DNA of 35,572 bases from Hyphomicrobiales bacterium (GTDB taxonomy: Bacteria > Pseudomonadota > Alphaproteobacteria > Rhizobiales > Beijerinckiaceae), in NCBI GenBank assembly GCA_947454055.1, contig CANGIS010000028.1, positions 1 through 35,572 on the forward strand, in the 5' to 3' direction. Of this stretch, positions 31,472 through 35,572 are shown one piece after another. The translations under genes were made by a program, and so were the position numbers. The notes below the pieces were generated by a model. The model worked only from the letters and a program-made list of their open reading frames with translations, had not been told where the DNA came from and ran no database searches. Every line of letters starts with the position of its first letter. The first letter of the stretch is position 1.

Positions 31472-34392
31472 GCAACCAAATCAATCGCCTGGCAATAGGC
31501 GGACTCATTGACCGTACAAAAGCTCTTTCCTTCACCTTTGATCAGAAAAAATATATCGGCTTTCAAGGTGATACACTAGCCTCGGCGTTGATTGCGAATG
31601 GCGTCTCCCTGATGGGACGTTCCTTTAAATATCATCGACCACGCGGTGCTCTTACTGCTGGTTCCGAAGAGCCGAATGCGCTTGTGGAAATGCGTTCCGG
31701 TTCAAGGCGAGAGCCCAATATTCGTGCAACGGTCGCTGAGCTTTATGAGGGCCTTAGCGCAACGAGCCAAAATCGCTGGCCTTCTCTCGATTTTGACGTG
31801 ATGGCTGTTAATTCGTTGTTGAGTCCGTTTTTGGCCGCTGGATTTTATTACAAGACATTCATGTGGCCGGCATCATTCTGGGAAAAAATATATGAGCCCG
31901 CGATCCGTCGTGCGGCTGGCCTTGGTCGTCCGCCCGAAGGAGACGATCCTGATCATTATGAGAAATCATTTGCACATTGCGACGTGTTGGTCATAGGAGG
32001 AGGACCTTCTGGTCTTTCCGCCGCCCTGTCGGCTGGACGTTCCGGTGCGCGTGTTATTCTTTGCGACGAAGGTCCATTGCTTGGTGGCCGGTTGCTATCG
32101 GACAATCGAGTAATCGATCATAATTCCGGGCTGGATTGGATCAAGGTAACGGAAGCTGAGCTCGCCAGCCTCCCCAATGTCCGCATCATGCGACGTACCA
32201 CGGTATTCGGCGTTTATGACCACGGTGTTTATGGCGCTCTGGAACAGATCAACGACCACTTAGCAATCCCTGCACCCTTTCAAGCCCGTCAACGCAGCTA
32301 TCGAATCAAGGCAAAGAACGCCGTTCTGGCAGCCGGCGCCATCGAACGGCCGATGGTTTTTGGCGACAATGATCGGCCGGGGGTCATGCTCGGGTCGGCT
32401 ATTAGGACTTATGTTAATCGGTATGCTGTTGTGCCTGGCAATAAGGCCGTTATTTTCACAAGTTCCGACGAGGGGCACACGACTGCCCGAACCCTTGAAG
32501 GCGCGGGCGCGCGGGTTGAGACCATCGTCGATACCCGCAAGGGTGAACGGATCCAGCGGGCTCTGGGTGGAAAACATGTGGAAGCTATTGAAATCATTGA
32601 CGCATCAGGCCAGGTCCGCATTGTTGAGTGCAATCTTTTGGCCTGCTCCAATGGCTGGAACCCTGCGCTCCACCTGACATGTCATCTTGGCGGGCGTCCA
32701 ATTTGGGACGACCAAGTCAACGCCTTTTTGCCAGGAAATATTCCCTCTGGGCTAACCGTTGCAGGTTCGGCTCAAGGGCGCTTTACGCTAACCAATGCAT
32801 TGGACGATGGAATGCGTCTTGGCGCCGAAGCTGCGCGGGCTGCCGGCTTCAGTGCAACGGTTCCAGACACACCGTTAACCGACCCTGAAAGTACCGAGCA
32901 CAAACCCGTATGGCGCATCGTTTCGGGCAAGGGCAAACGCTTTGTCGATTTCCAGCATGACGTTACCGATTCAGATATAGAATTGGCCAATCGTGAAGGG
33001 TTTCGATCTGTTGAACATATGAAGCGTTACACCACCTTAGGCATGGCAACGGACCAAGGTAAAACAGCCAATATAGCTGGCCTCGCCATCCTTGGTGAGG
33101 TTTCGGGCCGAACGATCGGTGAGGTTGGGACAACGATTTTCCGACCACCTTATACCCCCGTATCTCTTGGGGCGTTAGCGGGCCATCATGTTCACAAAGA
33201 TTTTAGGCCGATCCGCTATACACCCTCCCATCAATGGGCCGAGGAAAAGAAGGCCGTTTTTATGGAAACAGGCCCATGGATGCGTGCCCAATATTTCCCA
33301 AAAACGGCGGGTGAAGACTGGCTCACCGCTATGTGCCGTGAAGTTACTGTAACTCGTCAACGAGTAGGCGTGTGCGACGTATCAACACTTGGCAAGATCG
33401 ATATCCGCGGCAAAGATTCAGCGATCTTCCTTGATCGTGTATATACCGGAACATTCTCGACGTTACCGATCGGCCGGGTGCGATATGGCTTGATGATGCG
33501 TGAAGACGGCTTTGTCTTTGATGACGGAACAACTGCGCGTCTGGGAGAGCACCACTACCTCATGACCACCACAACGGCAGGCGCGGGAAAGGTGATGGCG
33601 CATCTCGAATTCTGCCATCAGGTACTCTGGCCTGAGCTTGATATTGCCTTCACATCGGTAACCGAACAATGGGCCCAATATTCGATTGCGGGCCCTAACG
33701 CCCGTGACGTGCTACGAAAGCTTATTGATCCTGCCATTGATGTATCGAACGAGGCATTTCCTTACATGGCAGCCCGATCGGTTACCTTGAAAGGAGGCAT
33801 ATCTGCGAGACTTTTTCGCATCTCCTTCTCTGGTGAACTGGCGTACGAGATTGGTGTCCCCAACAGCTATGGCGATGCTATGATCCGCGCGATCGAGGCC
33901 GCCGGCGAGGAATTCGGGATAATTCCTTACGGTCTTGAAGCCCTATCGACGATGCGAATTGAAAAGGGCCACGTTGCAGGCGGTGAATTGAATGGCCAAA
34001 CCACTCCCCTCGACTTGGGGCTCGGAAAAATGGTTTCGCAACAGAAGGATTGTATTGGCAAACATATGTCCGAGCGACCTGCGATGCTCGAACCGGATCG
34101 GCCAATATTTGTGGGTTTAAAACCCCTGAATGGGACGTCGAAACTAACCGGAGGTGCGCATTTTCTCGATATCGGGATGAAGCCATCCCTTTCGGCGGAT
34201 CTGGGCCATATGATGTCAACGGCATACTCGCCGGTGTTGCAGAGCTGGATTGGTCTTGGCATTTTGAAAAATGGACGCGAGCGTATCGGCGAAACCATAC
34301 GCGCCGTCGATTTCATGCGTGGAACAGATATTGAAGTTGAAATCTGCGACCCCGTATTTTTCGATTCTAATGGGGAGCGTCTTCGTGGCTGA
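31468..34392 (+). CDS. soxA: Heterotetrameric sarcosine oxidase, alpha subunit
   Basis: The 974-residue large subunit. The N-terminal part (about 20-100) has the ferredoxin-like GDTLASALIANGVSLMGRSF, KYHRPRG fold that here has no iron-sulfur cysteines. An NAD-binding domain follows (DVLVIGGGPSGLSAALSAGRSGARV, seen as VIGGGPSGLSAA near 171). The last 380 residues form an aminomethyltransferase-type folate domain (GSDLAYEIGV-type: GELAYEIGVP, IPYGLEALSTMRIEKG), which receives the methylene group onto tetrahydrofolate. Start ATG 31468 overlaps the soxD stop. Length is normal and all parts are intact. Confidence 0.96.
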   Translation: MSNQINRLAIGGLIDRTKALSFTFDQKKYIGFQGDTLASALIANGVSLMGRSFKYHRPRGALTAGSEEPNALVEMRSGSRREPNIRATVAELYEGLSATSQNRWPSLDFDVMAVNSLLSPFLAAGFYYKTFMWPASFWEKIYEPAIRRAAGLGRPPEGDDPDHYEKSFAHCDVLVIGGGPSGLSAALSAGRSGARVILCDEGPLLGGRLLSDNRVIDHNSGLDWIKVTEAELASLPNVRIMRRTTVFGVYDHGVYGALEQINDHLAIPAPFQARQRSYRIKAKNAVLAAGAIERPMVFGDNDRPGVMLGSAIRTYVNRYAVVPGNKAVIFTSSDEGHTTARTLEGAGARVETIVDTRKGERIQRALGGKHVEAIEIIDASGQVRIVECNLLACSNGWNPALHLTCHLGGRPIWDDQVNAFLPGNIPSGLTVAGSAQGRFTLTNALDDGMRLGAEAARAAGFSATVPDTPLTDPESTEHKPVWRIVSGKGKRFVDFQHDVTDSDIELANREGFRSVEHMKRYTTLGMATDQGKTANIAGLAILGEVSGRTIGEVGTTIFRPPYTPVSLGALAGHHVHKDFRPIRYTPSHQWAEEKKAVFMETGPWMRAQYFPKTAGEDWLTAMCREVTVTRQRVGVCDVSTLGKIDIRGKDSAIFLDRVYTGTFSTLPIGRVRYGLMMREDGFVFDDGTTARLGEHHYLMTTTTAGAGKVMAHLEFCHQVLWPELDIAFTSVTEQWAQYSIAGPNARDVLRKLIDPAIDVSNEAFPYMAARSVTLKGGISARLFRISFSGELAYEIGVPNSYGDAMIRAIEAAGEEFGIIPYGLEALSTMRIEKGHVAGGELNGQTTPLDLGLGKMVSQQKDCIGKHMSERPAMLEPDRPIFVGLKPLNGTSKLTGGAHFLDIGMKPSLSADLGHMMSTAYSPVLQSWIGLGILKNGRERIGETIRAVDFMRGTDIEVEICDPVFFDSNGERLRG

Positions 34393-34996
34393 TTTTCATC
34401 TTTTACCTCGCTCGGCGCTCGCACCGTTTATCAAAGCAGGGCATCATGGTGCTCCTACGCCAAAACCTGGCGTTTTGATCCGTGAAGTGACAAATTTTTC
34501 ACTGGCTTATCTGACGGCCTTCAAGGGCAAAGGGATTGAATTATCCGGAATAATTGAAAAACATTTTGGAATTGAATTACCGGTAGCCTCAAAAACAACA
34601 TCAAAAAACAGCGTCACATTTATAAGCGTTGGGCCCAGCCAATGGCTTGCATTGGCAGAATCCACCGAGGCGGAAAAATTTATCTCTACACTTGAAACTT
34701 TGGCAGGCTCAATTGCCGCCATCGTCGACCAATCCGATGCCCGCGCCATTGTCGAAATTTCCGGCTCTATGGTGCGACAGACATTGGAAAAAGGTGTGTC
34801 GATTGATCTTCATCCGACAAACTTCGCTCTTGGGGACGCTGCAACGACATTTGCAGCCCATCTTTGGATAACACTCTGGCAAACGCGAAGCGACCCCGCC
34901 TATCGCATCGCGGTATTCCGCGGCTTTGGATCCCCGATGCTTGATTGGCTCATCAACTCGGGAGCTGAGTTCGGCTGTCACATTCTCGGCGAATGA
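34385..34996 (+). CDS. soxG: Heterotetrameric sarcosine oxidase, gamma subunit
   Basis: The 203-residue gamma subunit of the complex, sharing the GcvT-like fold. It starts VADFHLLPRSAL in the usual family way and ends with SPAYRI/AVFRGFGSPMLDWLI-type region (FRGFGSPMLDWLI). The start GTG 34385 is preceded by GGGGAG eight bases upstream; an ATG at 34370 is in frame and would add five residues before it but leaves that ribosome site unused. It overlaps the soxA stop by eight bases. Confidence 0.92.
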   Translation: MADFHLLPRSALAPFIKAGHHGAPTPKPGVLIREVTNFSLAYLTAFKGKGIELSGIIEKHFGIELPVASKTTSKNSVTFISVGPSQWLALAESTEAEKFISTLETLAGSIAAIVDQSDARAIVEISGSMVRQTLEKGVSIDLHPTNFALGDAATTFAAHLWITLWQTRSDPAYRIAVFRGFGSPMLDWLINSGAEFGCHILGE

Positions 34997-35152
34997 TTTT
35001 TCATATGGCACTTTGATTTTAAAATTATAACGATCGAGGCGCGGGATCAGCTGGTCGATATTTTGCGTGCCTCGGTTCAATGGACCCATCGGCACCATTT
35101 GCCATTCCGACATTTCTGTGGATAATTACGTTAGGGAAGACCTGTTCAGAAT

Positions 35153-35173
35153 GATGCCTGCCTCGGGGGCATC
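35153..35173. other. Inverted repeat GATGCC-N9-GGCATC between soxG and the LuxR-type gene
   Basis: Six-base arms at 35153-35158 and 35168-35173 flank nine bases; two further C-G pairs are possible inside. On the plus strand only TTT follows. It could end the sox transcript or serve as an operator for the following regulator. Between 34997 and 35152 I see no gene. Confidence 0.35.
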
Positions 35174-35213
35174 TTTGCGACGGGAAATGGCCATAGCGAA
35201 TGGGAGACAGAAA

Positions 35214-35572
35214 ATGTACATCAGAAAATTAAATACTGATTTTGAAGAAGATGCGCTTTATTCAATCATTGAACGCGTCGATAAAATTAGAAAAAGCCTT
35301 GAATTATCAAGCATTTTGAAAGAAGCAAAGGAAAATTATGGTCTAAAAAATCTTTCCTATGCTGGCTTTAACATGGGTGAAATGACTGTTAACAAGCCAT
35401 TTGTAGCTGTTACCTATAAAAATGAGTGGATTAAACATTACAATGAAAAACATTATTATGAAGTCGATCCCGTTTTAAAAATAATAAACAAAACAATTAT
35501 TCCAATTGATTGGCAATCCTTTGATATCAATAATAAAAAAATCAGAAATTTTTTTGCCGAAGCTGAAGAGGC
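35214..35572 (+). CDS. LuxR-type regulator, N-terminal autoinducer-binding part (cut by window edge)
   Basis: The frame is open from ATG 35214 to the end of the window (119 codons), preceded by GGGAG seven bases upstream. The segment YKNEWIKHYNEKHYYEVDPVLK is the autoinducer-binding signature of LuxR/TraR proteins: a Trp, Tyr and Asp (W..HY..., Y..VDPV) that contact the acyl-homoserine lactone, followed by PIDWQSF. The DNA-binding C-terminal domain would lie outside. The coding sequence is far richer in A and T (15 of 60 GC in line 35281) than the rest of the window. No LuxI synthase gene is in view. Confidence 0.85.
   Translation, partial: MYIRKLNTDFEEDALYSIIERVDKIRKSLELSSILKEAKENYGLKNLSYAGFNMGEMTVNKPFVAVTYKNEWIKHYNEKHYYEVDPVLKIINKTIIPIDWQSFDINNKKIRNFFAEAEE

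Noticed and set aside
25881-35572. Corrinoid-binding protein partner for the MttB-like gene
   Set aside because: I searched the frames for the B12-binding signature DxHxxG and found none; the partner must be outside or absent.
1-35572. CRISPR array, transposase, integrase, prophage or tRNA genes
   Set aside because: No regularly spaced repeats, no recombinase motifs and no cloverleaf-like segments were seen, within the limits of reading by eye.

Overview
The window looks like chromosomal DNA of an alphaproteobacterium, most likely from the Hyphomicrobiales or a neighbouring order. This rests on the MoxR/DUF58/DUF4159 cluster with CCA-adding enzyme, DUF6111, CoA pyrophosphatase and DUF1285, an MbfA-type iron exporter with an Irr-box-like site, and a full soxBDAG sarcosine oxidase operon. 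Sampled single 60-base lines give 35/60 GC at 13201, 28/60 at 30001 and 33001, and 15/60 at 35281, so base composition falls towards the right end. I see no tRNA, rRNA, CRISPR array, insertion sequence or phage gene.

Layout. 1-3775 holds the 5' part of uvrC (-), a glycine-rich lipoprotein (-), a creatinase-like M24 protein (+) and prs (+). 3842-6268 is a large FAD/GcvT dimethylglycine-sarcosine dehydrogenase-type enzyme (-). 6478-7028 is a mazEF-like toxin-antitoxin pair (+). 7037-10776 is an operon-like run (-): aldehyde dehydrogenase, mandelate-racemase-type enzyme, LysR regulator. After a 348-base divergent spacer comes a GNAT acetyltransferase (+). 11618-21592 is a long minus-strand block: DUF1285, CoA pyrophosphatase, DUF6111, CCA transferase, a small unknown protein, MoxR ATPase, DUF58, DUF4159/BatA-like protein and a second large membrane protein. 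21773-22377 is a hicAB toxin-antitoxin pair (+). 22573-26870 is a minus-strand methyl-transfer module: homocysteine S-methyltransferase, RamA-like ASKHA protein, MttB-family methyltransferase. 27058-29645 holds a one-TM protein (+), a metallophosphoesterase (-) and mbfA (-). 29930-34996 is soxBDAG (+). 35214-end is the start of a very AT-rich LuxR-type regulator (+).

How it fits together. Three separate loci handle N-methyl compounds. The MttB-like protein would take a methyl group from an unknown quaternary or tertiary amine to a corrinoid protein. The homocysteine methyltransferase could accept such methyl groups to make methionine. The ASKHA protein would repair oxidised corrinoid. DMGDH-like and SoxBDAG enzymes oxidise dimethylglycine or sarcosine methyl groups onto tetrahydrofolate. 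Together they suggest breakdown of betaine-like osmolytes with one-carbon recovery, but no corrinoid-binding protein is encoded in the window and the MttB substrate cannot be read from sequence.

The regulatory DNA is unusually readable. There is an Irr-box-like palindrome at mbfA, twin operators on a leaderless hicAB promoter, a perfect palindrome before mazEF, a pair of 20-base palindromes with lux-box-like half-sites, and several long inverted repeats at gene ends.
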